The position numbers were made by a program, and so were the translations under genes. Positions 23,489 to 32,021 of a DNA stretch of 49,303 nt are shown piece by piece. This DNA is from Nonomuraea deserti. Lineage in GTDB: Bacteria; Actinomycetota; Actinomycetes; Streptosporangiales; Streptosporangiaceae. The stretch's first letter is position 1. Each line of letters begins with the position of its first letter. The stretch spans positions 1 through 49,303 of the forward strand of contig NZ_SMKO01000058.1 of NCBI RefSeq assembly GCF_004348685.1, written 5' to 3'. Under the pieces are notes generated by a model. The model had not been told where the DNA came from, made no database searches, and saw only the letters and a list, made by a program, of their open reading frames with translations.

Positions 23489-24390
23489 GAGAGCTTCCTT
23501 CCGGTGAGCGCGAGGAACGCGTCGTCGAGCGTGGCCTGCTCGATGCGCAGGTCTCCGGGCACGATCTGCTGCCGGGCGAGCGCCAGGGTGACGGTGGGGG
23601 CGAGGTTGCCCGAGCCGGTCACCACGATCTGGTCGCCGCTCCTGGTGACCCCGCGCACCTCGGGCAGGGCGAGCAGCACGGCGTCGTCGACCGGCGCGGA
23701 CGGCCGGAACTTCACCCGCTGCTCATCGCCCACCTGCGCGATGAGCCCCGACGGTGTGTCGGTGGCGGCGACCCTGCCGGCGTCGATGAGCGCGAGCCGG
23801 TCGCAGAGGCGTTCGGCCTCCTCCATGAAGTGCGTGACGAGCACGATCGTCACCCCGGAGTCGCGTACCTGCTCGACGAGCTCCCAGGTGTCCCTGCGGG
23901 CCTGCGGGTCGAGCCCCGTCGTCAGCTCGTCGAGCACCGCCACGCGCGGCCTGCCCACCAGCGCGAGCGCGACCGACAGCCGCTGGCGCTGCCCGCCGGA
24001 GAGCTTCTTGAACATGGTGTCGCGCTTGCTGCCGAGCCCGACCCGCTCGATCAGGTCGGGCCAGTCCGCAGGGTCGGGGTAGAAGGAGGCGTAGAGGTCC
24101 AGGGCCTCCGACACCTTGATCTTTTCCGGCAGTTCGGCGCTCTGCAGCTGCATGCCCAGCACCTGACGCAGCTCGGCGCGGTCACGGTGGGGGTCGAGCC
24201 CGGCCACCTGTACGGTGCCGCCGTCCGGCGTCCGCAGGCCCGCGACGCACTCCACCGTCGTGGTCTTCCCGGCGCCGTTCGGCCCGAGAATGCCGAAGAT
24301 CTCGCCCTCCGCCACCTCGAAGGACACGTCCTCGACCGCCACGTGGTTCGGATACTGCTTCCGCAGGTTCCTGACCTCGATGATTTTCAT
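23485..24390 (-). CDS. ABC transporter ATP-binding protein (DrrA/CcmA-like exporter)
   Basis: 301 residues starting MKIIEVRNLRKQYPNHVAVE. Walker A is GPNGAGKTTT (about 37-46), the signature LSGGQRQR (about 138), Walker B VAVLDELTTGLDPQ, and the switch THFMEEAERLCDRL. A C-terminal regulatory extension of about 85 residues follows, as in multidrug and lantibiotic exporters. A longer frame continues upstream but is only the antisense of the kinase gene. It diverges from the histidine kinase gene with 108 bp between the starts. Confidence 0.92.
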   Translation of the reverse strand: MKIIEVRNLRKQYPNHVAVEDVSFEVAEGEIFGILGPNGAGKTTTVECVAGLRTPDGGTVQVAGLDPHRDRAELRQVLGMQLQSAELPEKIKVSEALDLYASFYPDPADWPDLIERVGLGSKRDTMFKKLSGGQRQRLSVALALVGRPRVAVLDELTTGLDPQARRDTWELVEQVRDSGVTIVLVTHFMEEAERLCDRLALIDAGRVAATDTPSGLIAQVGDEQRVKFRPSAPVDDAVLLALPEVRGVTRSGDQIVVTGSGNLAPTVTLALARQQIVPGDLRIEQATLDDAFLALTGRKLS

Positions 24391-24498
24391 GCCATCGACG
24401 CTAGGAAGCTGTGGTCCGCCGGGGAATCCGGGTGGATGCCCGCCAAGGGTGTACTTAGATGCAGTGACCGTGCCGCGGCGTTGCCGCAGACTGTAGGC

Positions 24499-25926
24499 AT
24501 GCTTCGAAGCTTCGGCCGGATTCTGGTGCTTCTCGCGCTCCTCGTCCTCGAGGTGCCCGCGATCCCGCTGACCGGGCTCATGCTGTTGCTGACGTTCGGC
24601 CTGGGCATGGTCTTCCTGTTCCCGTGGCAGGTGATGATGGTCCGGCGCCTGGCGGAGCTGAACCGGCGGCTGATGCGCAGGTGGACCGACATCGAGATCG
24701 AGCCGCCGTACCTGCCCGAACCGCCGCCCCCTGTGCCGCAGTCCGACGGCATGTACCGCTCCGACCGCACCCTCTACAAGACGCCCCGGATCCCGGCGTG
24801 GAACAACCGGTGGAAGTGGCTGCTGTCCGACCCCGGCTCGTGGCGGGACCTGCTCTGGCTGGTGCTCGACGTCGTCGTGAAGCCGCTGCTGGTGCCGCTG
24901 TTCGTCGTGCTTCCCGCACGCGGGCTGCGCCTCTACGCGCAGTGGAGCGAGCTGCTGCTCGGCGCGACCACCGCCAGCCGCCTGGCGGGCCAGGTGAGCC
25001 ACCTCAAGCGCACCCGCAACCTGGCCAACGACTCCCAGGCGGCCGAGATGCGCAGGATCGAGCGCGACCTGCACGACGGCACGCAGGCCAGGCTGGTGGC
25101 CATCGGCATGACGCTGGGCGCCGTCGAGGAGCTCGTCGACAGGGACCCCACGGCGGCCAAGGCGCTGCTGGCCAAGGTCAGGGACGCCTCCTCCGAGACG
25201 CTGACGGAGCTGCGCCGGGTCATCCGGGGCATCCACCCGCCGGTGCTGGCCGAGCGCGGGCTGGCCGACGCCATCCGCGCGCTCGCCATGGACAGCCCGA
25301 TGGACGTCACCGTGGACGTCGACCTGCCCCACCGGCCCGATGCGCCGGTGGAGGCGGCGGTCTACTTCGCGATCAGCGAGCTGCTCTCCAACGCGGCTCG
25401 GCACGGCAACGCCCGCAAGGTGACGGTCGACATCAGCGCCAACGGCCCTCACCTGCGCATCTCGGTCACCGACGACGGCATGGGCGGGGCCGACCCGTCG
25501 AAGGGCACCGGCCTTACGGGCATCGAACGGCGGCTGGCCGCCTTCGACGGCGTGCTCGCCCTGAACAGCCCGCCGGGCGGGCCCACCACCGTGACGATGG
25601 AGATGCCCCGGGTGCTGCCCGAGCACTGGGCGGCCGACGTGCAGAAGATGCCGCGCTGGAAGACGGTGGCGGTCGTCATGCTGTGGGCGACGGCCTGGTG
25701 CCCGACGATGCCGCAGGGGGTCGTGGCAGGCGTCTTCAAGCTCTTGGGAGCCGAGCAGAAGTCCTGGTTCCTCGCGCTGTACCTGCCCGAGATCTGGCAG
25801 TGGCCCACGATCCTCGGCATGATCACGGTGGGTCTCATCATGCACGTCCTGGCCATCCGGATCCCGGCCGCCCACAACCGCGAGCGCTTGCTCGCCGGCA
25901 AGCCGGCGGCCAAGGTGTTGTGCTGA
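24499..25926 (+). CDS. NarL-type sensor histidine kinase with C-terminal membrane segments
   Basis: 475 residues. Two to three membrane segments lie in the first 160 residues. The HisKA_3 dimerisation domain contains RRIERDLHDGTQARLVAIG with phospho-acceptor His192. The HATPase has the N-box ELLSNAARHGN (Asn298), DDGMGG and the G-box GTGLTGIERRL. Unusually, two further hydrophobic segments follow the ATPase domain (about 396-412 and 436-455). The partner response regulator gene overlaps its stop codon. The ABC exporter operon lies divergently, the usual layout for antibiotic-sensing LiaSR/DesKR-like modules; the signal is unknown. Confidence 0.9.
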   Translation: MLRSFGRILVLLALLVLEVPAIPLTGLMLLLTFGLGMVFLFPWQVMMVRRLAELNRRLMRRWTDIEIEPPYLPEPPPPVPQSDGMYRSDRTLYKTPRIPAWNNRWKWLLSDPGSWRDLLWLVLDVVVKPLLVPLFVVLPARGLRLYAQWSELLLGATTASRLAGQVSHLKRTRNLANDSQAAEMRRIERDLHDGTQARLVAIGMTLGAVEELVDRDPTAAKALLAKVRDASSETLTELRRVIRGIHPPVLAERGLADAIRALAMDSPMDVTVDVDLPHRPDAPVEAAVYFAISELLSNAARHGNARKVTVDISANGPHLRISVTDDGMGGADPSKGTGLTGIERRLAAFDGVLALNSPPGGPTTVTMEMPRVLPEHWAADVQKMPRWKTVAVVMLWATAWCPTMPQGVVAGVFKLLGAEQKSWFLALYLPEIWQWPTILGMITVGLIMHVLAIRIPAAHNRERLLAGKPAAKVLC

Positions 25927-26579
25927 TGAAGAACCGCGTGCTCGTCGCCGAAGACCTCTACCTGCTCAGAGACGGGCTGGTCCACCTGCTCCAGGCCCAC
26001 GGCTTCATGGTCGTCGCAGCCGTGGAGAGCGGGCCCGAGCTGCTCAAGGGCCTGGTGGAGCTGCGCCCCGACGTCTCGATCGTCGACGTACGGCTGCCTC
26101 CCACGTTCACCGACGAGGGTCTGAAGGCGGCGCTCGCGGCCAGGGAGAAGGTGCCCGGCCTGCCGATCCTCGTGCTGTCCCAGCACGTCGAGCAGCTCTA
26201 CGCCCGCGAGCTGCTGGCCGACGGCTCGGGCGGGATCGGCTACCTGCTGAAGGACCGCGTCTTCAACGCCGAGCAGTTCGTCGACGCCGTACGCCGGGTC
26301 GCCGAGGGCGGCACGGCCATGGACCCCGAGGTGATCGCCAAGCTGCTGGCCAGCAACGCCAGGGACGAGCCGCTGGCCGCGCTGACGCCCCGCGAGCGGG
26401 AGGTGCTGGAGGCCATGGCCGAGGGCCGGTCCAACGCGGCCATCTCCCAGCGCCTCTACCTCAGCGAGAGCGCCGTGGCCAAGCACACGGCCTCCATCTT
26501 CGCCAAGCTCGGCCTGGCGCCGTCCGACGACGACAACCGGCGGGTGCTGGCCGTGCTCGCCTACCTCAACAGCCGCTAG
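25926..26579 (+). CDS. NarL/LuxR-family response regulator
   Basis: 217 residues. The receiver domain starts MKNRVLVAEDLYLLRDGLV, with phospho-acceptor Asp54 (IVDVRLP) and the conserved lysine in YLLKDRV (about 106). The GerE-type helix-turn-helix is LTPREREVLEAMAEGRSNAA onward (about 153-205). The start overlaps the kinase stop by one base, so the two are coupled. It probably activates the divergent ABC exporter. Its last 29 bp, encoding AVLAYLNSR and the stop, are the first unit of a downstream tandem repeat. Confidence 0.93.
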   Translation: MKNRVLVAEDLYLLRDGLVHLLQAHGFMVVAAVESGPELLKGLVELRPDVSIVDVRLPPTFTDEGLKAALAAREKVPGLPILVLSQHVEQLYARELLADGSGGIGYLLKDRVFNAEQFVDAVRRVAEGGTAMDPEVIAKLLASNARDEPLAALTPREREVLEAMAEGRSNAAISQRLYLSESAVAKHTASIFAKLGLAPSDDDNRRVLAVLAYLNSR

Positions 26580-26781
26580 CCGTGCTCGCCTACCTCGACA
26601 GCCGCCGGCCGTGCTCGCCTACCTCGACAGCCGCCGGCCGTGCTCGCCTACCTCGACTGCCGCCGGCCGTGCTCGCCCGCCTCGACTGCCGCCGGCCGTG
26701 CTCGCCCGCCTCGACTGCCGCTAGCCGTGCTCGCCTACCTCGACTGCCGCCGGCCGTGCTCGCCCGCCTCGACTGCCGCTG
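26550..26781. repeat. Eight tandem 29-bp repeats grown from the response-regulator 3' end
   Basis: Unit: GCCGTGCTCGCC(T/C)(A/G)CCTC, then (A/G)AC(A/T)GCCGC and a 2-base end. Eight contiguous copies start at 26550, 26579, 26608, 26637, 26666, 26695, 26724 and 26753. The first copy is coding, including the stop region of the response regulator gene; the rest are non-coding. As 29 is not a multiple of 3, the copies read in rotating frames and produce spurious short frames. Copies diverge gradually (AAC, then GAC-AGC, then GAC-TGC). Confidence 0.95.
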
Positions 26782-26867
26782 GCCGTACCGGTCGCGGCCG
26801 CCCGCCGCGAGTTGTCGGTCGTAGCGGCTATTTTCGTAGGGGCACGGCGACGAAGAGGTGGTAACAG

Positions 26868-27965
26868 GTGAAGATCCGGGTTAACCGCGATGTTTTGGCA
26901 GATGCGGTGGCGTGGGCTGCCCGAGTCCTGCCCAGCCGCCCTGTGGTGCCTGTCCTGTCCGGGTTGTTGCTGGAGGCGGGCGACGAGCTCACCCTGTCCG
27001 CGTTCGACTACGACGTCTCCGCGCGGGCCGCGGTCGACGCCGACGTGGCCGAGACGGGCAGCGTGCTGATCCCCGGCCGGTTGCTGGCCGAGATCAGCCG
27101 GAGCCTGCCCGCCGACGACGTGGAGATCGTCACCGAGGGCGCCGAGGCGGTGCTGACCTGCGGCAGCGCCGAGTTCGGGCTGATCACGATGCCGGTCGAG
27201 GATTTCCCGTCCATGCCGGCCATGCCGGCGAGCGTCGGAGCGATCGGCGGCGGCGTGTTCGCCTCCGCCGTCGGACAGGTCGCGCCGGCGGCCAGCCGCG
27301 ACGACACGCTTCCCATGCTCACCGGCATCCGGGTCGACATCGAGGGCGAGTCGGTGGCGATGGCGGCGACCGACCGCTACCGCATCGCCGCCCGCGACTT
27401 CACCTGGCGCCCAATCGCCTCCGACGTCGCCGTCTCCGCGATGGTGCCGGCCCGCGTGCTGGTCGAGGTGGCCAGGTCGCTGCGTGGCGGCGAGGTGTCG
27501 GTCTCGATGGGCGACGGGGTCGCCGGGTTCGAGAGTGTCGGCCGCAGCACGACCGTGCGCCTGCTCGACGAGCAGTTCATCGACTATCGCGCGAGGCTGA
27601 CCAACGACTGGTCGATCAGGGCCGACGTGGCCGTGGCGCCGTTCGTCAATGCGATCAAGCGGGTGGCGCTGGTGGCCGAGCGCAACACCGCGATCCGGCT
27701 GTCTTTCAGCGAGGGCCAGGTGCTCATCCAGGCCGGCGGCGGCGACATCGGGCGCGGCACCGAGGTGGTCGAGTGCGAGCTGCGCGGCGACGACATCCAG
27801 ATCGCCTTCCAGTCGCAGTTCCTGCTCGACGGGCTGACCGGCATCGAGAGCGAGCTGGCGCGCATCAACATGGAGTCGCCCACCAGGCCCGCCCTCATCC
27901 AGGACGTGCCCGGCGACGCCCAGCCCGCCTTCCGCTACCTCGTCATGTCGCTGCGCCAGTCATGA
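26868..27965 (+). CDS. DNA polymerase III beta subunit (sliding clamp) paralogue
   Basis: 365 residues covering all three clamp domains. VLPSRPVVPVLSGLLLEAGDE (residues about 20-40), ITMPVEDFP, ASRDDTLPMLTGIRVDIEGE and AATDRYRIAARDF closely follow actinobacterial DnaN. The C terminus ends RYLVMSLRQS where the canonical clamp has YLLMPVRLPG, so the residues around the partner-binding pocket differ. dnaA and recF, the usual neighbours of dnaN, are absent, so this is probably a second clamp gene. The GTG start has GAGGTGG upstream. It could serve a specialised polymerase or modulate the main clamp. Confidence 0.85.
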   Translation: MKIRVNRDVLADAVAWAARVLPSRPVVPVLSGLLLEAGDELTLSAFDYDVSARAAVDADVAETGSVLIPGRLLAEISRSLPADDVEIVTEGAEAVLTCGSAEFGLITMPVEDFPSMPAMPASVGAIGGGVFASAVGQVAPAASRDDTLPMLTGIRVDIEGESVAMAATDRYRIAARDFTWRPIASDVAVSAMVPARVLVEVARSLRGGEVSVSMGDGVAGFESVGRSTTVRLLDEQFIDYRARLTNDWSIRADVAVAPFVNAIKRVALVAERNTAIRLSFSEGQVLIQAGGGDIGRGTEVVECELRGDDIQIAFQSQFLLDGLTGIESELARINMESPTRPALIQDVPGDAQPAFRYLVMSLRQS

Positions 27966-27991
27966 GCCGGACGGGCCGCTGCTGACGCCGG

Positions 27992-28666
27992 TCACGACTC
28001 GGTCAGGGCGATGAGGATGTGCTCCATGCAGGCGTGCCCGGCCCGCTCGGCGGCCGAGGCGTCGCCGGCGGCGATGGCCCTGGCGATCGCGTCGTGGGGG
28101 ATGTAGCTCTTGTTCAGCGACGTGCCCGCGGCCGTGATGCTGGCCCGCAGCGCCGCCGAGAAGTCCTCGTAGAGGTCGATCAGCACCAGGTTGTGCGTGG
28201 CGTGCGCGACCGCCATGTGGAAGGCCAGGTCGGCCTCGACGAAGAAGTCGGGATCGTCCAGCTCCCAGGCCTGGTCGCGCTCGGCTAGCGCCGCCTCGAT
28301 GCGCTGGATGTCCTCGTCAGTGCGCCGGGTGGCGGCAAGGCGCGCCGATTCGACCTCGAGCGCGCGGCGCACCTCGAAGATCTCGAGCTGCTCGGCCTGG
28401 CGCAACCTCCGCAACATCGCGCCGGACAGCTCGCTGGTCGCCCGGACGTACGTGCCGTCGCCCTGGCGGCATTCGAGCAGCCCGGCGTGCGTGAGCGCGC
28501 GTACGGCCTCCCGAACGGTGTTGCGGCCAACACCGAGCTGCTCGGCGAGCACCGTCTCGGTTGGGATCTTGGCGTTCATCGGCCACGTCCCTGAGGTGAT
28601 CTGCTCCTTGAGCTGATCGATCACCTGGTCGACGAGCGAAGCTCGCTGCGCCGTACGCAGACTCAC
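27992..28666 (-). CDS. GntR family regulator, FadR (FCD) subgroup
   Basis: 224 residues. The N-terminal winged helix is IPTETVLAEQLGVGRNTVRE (about 34-53) with a wing ending GDGTYVRA. The all-helical FCD domain contains FEVRRALEVESARLAATR (about 98-115), DLAFHMAVAHATHN (about 147-160) and a closing HACMEHI, providing the metal-binding histidines and aspartate of this group. FCD regulators sense small organic acids. The GTG start follows GGAGGAGG. Upstream, TGGTAGACC (28712-28720) is a possible half-symmetric operator. The target is not obvious; the neighbours are convergent or unrelated. Confidence 0.9.
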   Translation of the reverse strand: MSLRTAQRASLVDQVIDQLKEQITSGTWPMNAKIPTETVLAEQLGVGRNTVREAVRALTHAGLLECRQGDGTYVRATSELSGAMLRRLRQAEQLEIFEVRRALEVESARLAATRRTDEDIQRIEAALAERDQAWELDDPDFFVEADLAFHMAVAHATHNLVLIDLYEDFSAALRASITAAGTSLNKSYIPHDAIARAIAAGDASAAERAGHACMEHILIALTES

Positions 28667-28766
28667 TAGTCCGCCTCCTCCGGGAAACCAATCATCCTAT
28701 GAGTGAATGACTGGTAGACCCTAATTATTCCAGACTCGAAAAGCCAAATCTGGAGCTCCCGGAGGT

Positions 28767-30110
28767 TCAGCGAGATACCGCGGCGTCGACCGTCACCCCC
28801 GCCATGGCGGAGCGGACTCCGGCCGACTCCAGAGCCTTATGGTAGGCCGCGGTCTGCTGGGTCACGGATCCGATCCTGCCGTAGAGGTCGCCCAGCTCGC
28901 GCCAGCAGCGTGCGGCCTGCCGATCGGAGCCGAACACCGGCCGGTCGAGCCCGGCGAGCAGCTGCTGCGCGTCGCGCACGTGGGCCGCGGCGTCGCCGCC
29001 CAGGTCGAGCGCGACGGTGGCCAGCACGAGGTGCGCCTCGGCGGGAGTCGTGCCGGAACGGTCGTGCGACAGCCCCAGGGCCACCGTGGCGAGCTCTCCG
29101 GCGCGCGCCGGGTCGCCGGCCCGCAGCCGCACCCGCGCGTGCACGATGAGGCTCTCGCCGTGCTCGCGGGTGGTCGCGGGGAAGACGGCGAACGCCTCGG
29201 AGGCGGCCGTGACGAGCCGCTCGGCCTCACCGATGTCCGCCGTGGGCAGGCGCGACCAGTGCATGGCGGCCCGCGCGAGCTGCAGCGCCAGCCGCGTCTC
29301 GCGCCCGGCCATGATCGCGTCGTCGGCCAGGCTGACGGCCAGCGCGGAGTCCTCGCCCGCGGCGGCGGCCGAGCTCGCCTCCCACAGCGCGCTGATCTCT
29401 CCGGAACGGTCCACAACCTGTGGGACGCCGGTCCCGTCGAGCACGCTCTTGACGTAGTCGAGCTCGGGGGAGTCGTCTTCGCGCTCGCTGCGCGCCTCCA
29501 CCAGCGCGGTGGCCAGGTCGATGGCGACCTCACCCTGCGTGATGGACAGCCGCTTGGCCTGCCGCAGCGCGGAGACCGCCAGGTCGTGGGCGCGCAGCCG
29601 GTCGCCCGCCCGCTGGTAGCAGCGGCTCAGCGAGATGGCGAGCGGCAGGTCGGCCAGCCGCTCCGGGTGTGCCGACGCCTCCCTGCGCAGGCGCTCGAAG
29701 GCCTCGACGGCCTGGCCGAGCCGGCCCTGCGCCTCCAGAGCACGCGCCCTGCCGAAGCGGGCGTGCGCGGTCAGCATGGCGTTTTCCTCGTCGGCCGCCT
29801 TCACGATCTCCGTGAAACGGTCGGCGGCTATGGACGGGTCGCCGTGCTGCAACTCCAGCTCGGCGTGGCGCAGCCCCAGCTCGGTGTCGATCCGCTGGCG
29901 GGGCTCGATCCCGTGCAGCAGGAACTCGGTCGTGCAGCCGAGTCGCTCGGCGAGCAGCCGGGCCACGACAGGAGTCGGCGTGCGCTTGCCCGACTCTATG
30001 AGCGAGACATAACTGTCAGACAGGTCGGGCCCGGCCAGTTGGGCCTGGGACATCCGCCTGTTAAGCCGCAGTCCTCGGACGCGGTCACCGATGGTTCCCT
30101 GACTCGGCAT
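28767..30110 (-). CDS. XRE-family regulator with TPR-like repeats
   Basis: About 447 residues. The Cro/CI-type helix-turn-helix covers residues 8-60 (LRLNRRMSQAQLAGPDLSDS, YVSLIESGKRTPTPVVARLL). The remaining 380 residues are alpha-helical repeats rich in Ala, Leu and Arg (LRHAELELQHGD, RFGRARALEAQGRLGQAVEA), consistent with tetratricopeptide repeats binding a peptide or protein. Large XRE-TPR proteins in actinobacteria often act in development or secondary metabolism. The start at ATG 30110 is preferred over an in-frame TTG at 30122. It stands alone, with no clear partner. Confidence 0.82.
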   Translation of the reverse strand: MPSQGTIGDRVRGLRLNRRMSQAQLAGPDLSDSYVSLIESGKRTPTPVVARLLAERLGCTTEFLLHGIEPRQRIDTELGLRHAELELQHGDPSIAADRFTEIVKAADEENAMLTAHARFGRARALEAQGRLGQAVEAFERLRREASAHPERLADLPLAISLSRCYQRAGDRLRAHDLAVSALRQAKRLSITQGEVAIDLATALVEARSEREDDSPELDYVKSVLDGTGVPQVVDRSGEISALWEASSAAAAGEDSALAVSLADDAIMAGRETRLALQLARAAMHWSRLPTADIGEAERLVTAASEAFAVFPATTREHGESLIVHARVRLRAGDPARAGELATVALGLSHDRSGTTPAEAHLVLATVALDLGGDAAAHVRDAQQLLAGLDRPVFGSDRQAARCWRELGDLYGRIGSVTQQTAAYHKALESAGVRSAMAGVTVDAAVSR

Positions 30111-30206
30111 CTCATCTCTCAAGGCGGGGAAGGGTCAACAACACGCAATGATTGCATGAAGTAGCCGAATCGGGTATCCCCACGTGAAGAATTCCCCGTA
30201 GGGAGA

Positions 30207-30740
30207 TTAATCGTCGCTGTCGTCCTTGCCGGGGAAAAGCATCTGGCAGACCTCGAGGTACAAGGTCTCCGGATACGGAATGTACTCGACCGTTGACAGT
30301 GCCTGGTCCTGACCGGCCGACTCCAGGATGAACTCACCGTAACCGAGCATGCGCCCGAGCAGTGATCTTTGGAAGCTCATGTCGGTGACCTTGCCCAAGG
30401 GCATCATCGCGACCTTGCGCGTGATGAGCCCGGTGGTCAGCAACATTCGGGTGGACGTCACCACAAAGTAATCAACCGACCACTCCGCCACTTTCCATAC
30501 GAAACGGATCAGCAGCAGGAGCCACAGCCACCAGACGACGACGAGCGCCGTGCCACCCGCCTCGGCGCCGCCGAAGAAGCTGCTGAGCAGCCCGGCGAGG
30601 ACGAGGCCGCCGAAGACCTCGGCGACCGGACGGAGCAGGATGGCAGGGTGCCGCCGCACCATGAGGACCTGTTGTTCGTGGGGGAGGAGGTAGCGGTTGA
30701 CCGACGACGGAGCGGAGTCCCCGTGGGTCACAAGTCTCAT
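30207..30740 (-). CDS. Bacterial PH-domain membrane protein (YdbS/bPH_2 type)
   Basis: 177 residues. Two adjacent helices (about 38-60 and 64-83) are followed by a bPH_2 domain: VDYFVVTSTRMLLTTGLITR (about 89-108) and VAMMPLGKVTDMSFQRSLLG. The fold is that of YdbS-like pleckstrin-homology proteins of unknown function. The start overlaps the stop of a 52-residue membrane protein gene by 4 bp, so the two are coupled. Both probably sit in the cytoplasmic membrane. Confidence 0.85.
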   Translation of the reverse strand: MRLVTHGDSAPSSVNRYLLPHEQQVLMVRRHPAILLRPVAEVFGGLVLAGLLSSFFGGAEAGGTALVVVWWLWLLLLIRFVWKVAEWSVDYFVVTSTRMLLTTGLITRKVAMMPLGKVTDMSFQRSLLGRMLGYGEFILESAGQDQALSTVEYIPYPETLYLEVCQMLFPGKDDSDD

Positions 30741-30895
30741 GCGAGGCTGTTCACGAATTGAGCCAGCGAGTCGGCCGCGTTGAACACCGTGTCGAACGCT
30801 CCTCTCACCGCGTCTGCGGCGTCAGCTGGTCGCGCGAACAGGTAGTACGCGACAAATGCGATACCACCGTATGAGAGGACTTTTTTGACCTGCAC
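30737..30895 (-). CDS. Short membrane protein coupled to the PH-domain gene
   Basis: 52 residues. The GTG at 30895 (MQVKKVLSYGGIAFVAYYLF) has GGAGG five bases upstream; the open frame starts ten codons earlier but lacks a ribosome site there. One hydrophobic helix (about 7-22) is followed by an amphipathic segment with repeated Ala/Phe (DAVRGAFDTVFNAADSLAQF). The gene overlaps the PH-domain gene start by 4 bp. Small proteins of this kind are common in actinobacteria; the function is unknown. Confidence 0.7.
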   Translation of the reverse strand: MQVKKVLSYGGIAFVAYYLFARPADAADAVRGAFDTVFNAADSLAQFVNSLA

Positions 30896-30991
30896 TGTCG
30901 CCTCCGTGCCACTTACCCACTCCACCCACCGTCTACATTACCCACCCGGGTGCCGGGGTAAAGGTAACTTGGCGGGTATGTTCGGATCTTG

Positions 30992-31216
30992 TTAACCACG
31001 CTCGCTGGCCACCAGGGCCAGCACGTGAAGGTGCTTACGCGCGATGCGCTCCACGAGGCCGGGATGGGCGTAGCCGGTGACCTCCAGCGCGCCGTAGTGC
31101 GCTGCTTCGACACAGCGCGTTACGGTGGTCGAGGAATGGATGCCGGCGAACTCGTCGCGCAGCAGCGCCTCCACCTCCGCGTACGGAGTCGGATCGGCCT
31201 TGGTGTGATCGTTCAC
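30992..31216 (-). CDS. Small three-helix-bundle-type protein, function unknown
   Basis: 74 residues from GTG 31216, which has GAGGTG five bases upstream. The longer in-frame extension to 31417 has no ribosome site. The sequence is predicted helical: AEVEALLRDEFAGIHSSTTV (about 13-32), VTRCVEAAHYGALEV, and VERIARKHLHVLALV near the end. Proteins with this layout in actinobacteria are annotated as carrying a three-helix bundle dimerisation domain. The genes around it are regulators and upp; no operon partner is evident. Confidence 0.6.
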   Translation of the reverse strand: MNDHTKADPTPYAEVEALLRDEFAGIHSSTTVTRCVEAAHYGALEVTGYAHPGLVERIARKHLHVLALVASERG

Positions 31217-31382
31217 GAGAACACCTCGGCACTGGGCATGTCGCTCATCGTGCTCCCCCACGCGCAATGCGGAAGTTGCCTTCCTGTCTCTTCGTACCCA
31301 CTCAACCACAGTATGTAACGAAGTGACGACTCCGCGTGGCGAAAAAAGGACTTTTCGCGCCAGTGCTTCGGATCGTGCCGCT

Positions 31383-32021
31383 TCAGACCACGCCGTAGAG
31401 CCGGTCGCCCGCGTCACCGAGCCCCGGCACGATGTAGCCGTTGCCGTTGAGCCGCTCGTCGAGCGCGGCGGTCACCACGCGGATCGGCCTGCCGGAGTTG
31501 GCGAACACCTTGTCCATGTGGGCCAGGCCCTCGGGCGCGGCCAGCAGGCAGATGGCCGTGACGTCGACGGCCCCCCTGTCGAAGAGGAACTGCACGGCCG
31601 CCGCCAGCGTGCCGCCGGTGGCGAGCATGGGGTCGACCACGAAGCACTGCCGCCCGGACAGGTCGTCGGGCAGCCGCGTGGCGTACGTCTCCGCCTGCAG
31701 CGTCGACTCGTTGCGGATCATGCCGAGGAACCCCACCTCGGCCGTCGGCAGCAGCCTGGTCATGCCGTCGAGCATGCCGAGCCCCGCGCGCAGGATGGGC
31801 ACGACCAGCGGGTGCGGCTTGGCCAGCCGGACGCCGTGGGCGGGGGCGACGGGCGTGTCGACGGTGACGTCGGTGACGCGGACGTCGCGGGTGGCCTCGT
31901 ACGCGAGCAGCGTCACCAGCTCGTCGGCGAGCCTGCGGAACGTCGGCGAGTCGGTGCGGACATCACGCAGCGCGGTCAGCTTGTGTGCCACGAGCGGATG
32001 GTCGACGACGAGGGTTTCCAT
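31383..32021 (-). CDS. upp: Uracil phosphoribosyltransferase
   Basis: 212 residues. It makes UMP from uracil and PRPP in pyrimidine salvage. METLVVDHPLVAHKLTALRD is the family N terminus. VVPILRAGLGMLDGM (about 73-87) and the PRPP loop VVDPMLATGGTL (about 128-139) are intact, and GYIVPGLGDAGDRLYG near the end forms the uracil-binding part. The ATG at 32021 has no ribosome site, but TAGCGT lies 8 bp upstream, so a leaderless transcript is plausible. It is divergent from the TadA-associated protein gene, as in Streptomyces. Confidence 0.96.
   Translation of the reverse strand: METLVVDHPLVAHKLTALRDVRTDSPTFRRLADELVTLLAYEATRDVRVTDVTVDTPVAPAHGVRLAKPHPLVVPILRAGLGMLDGMTRLLPTAEVGFLGMIRNESTLQAETYATRLPDDLSGRQCFVVDPMLATGGTLAAAVQFLFDRGAVDVTAICLLAAPEGLAHMDKVFANSGRPIRVVTAALDERLNGNGYIVPGLGDAGDRLYGVV

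Noticed and set aside
24391..25875. Long minus-strand extension of the ABC ATPase frame
   Set aside because: Antisense of the histidine kinase; the ATPase itself starts at the ATG at 24390 with a normal N terminus.
26550..26781. CRISPR array
   Set aside because: Repeats abut one another with no spacers and derive from a coding 3' end; no cas genes are nearby.
26582..26864. Two short frames (about 74-80 codons) with repeated YLDCRRPCSPAS-like peptides
   Set aside because: They are translations of the 29-bp tandem array in rotating frames, without ribosome sites.
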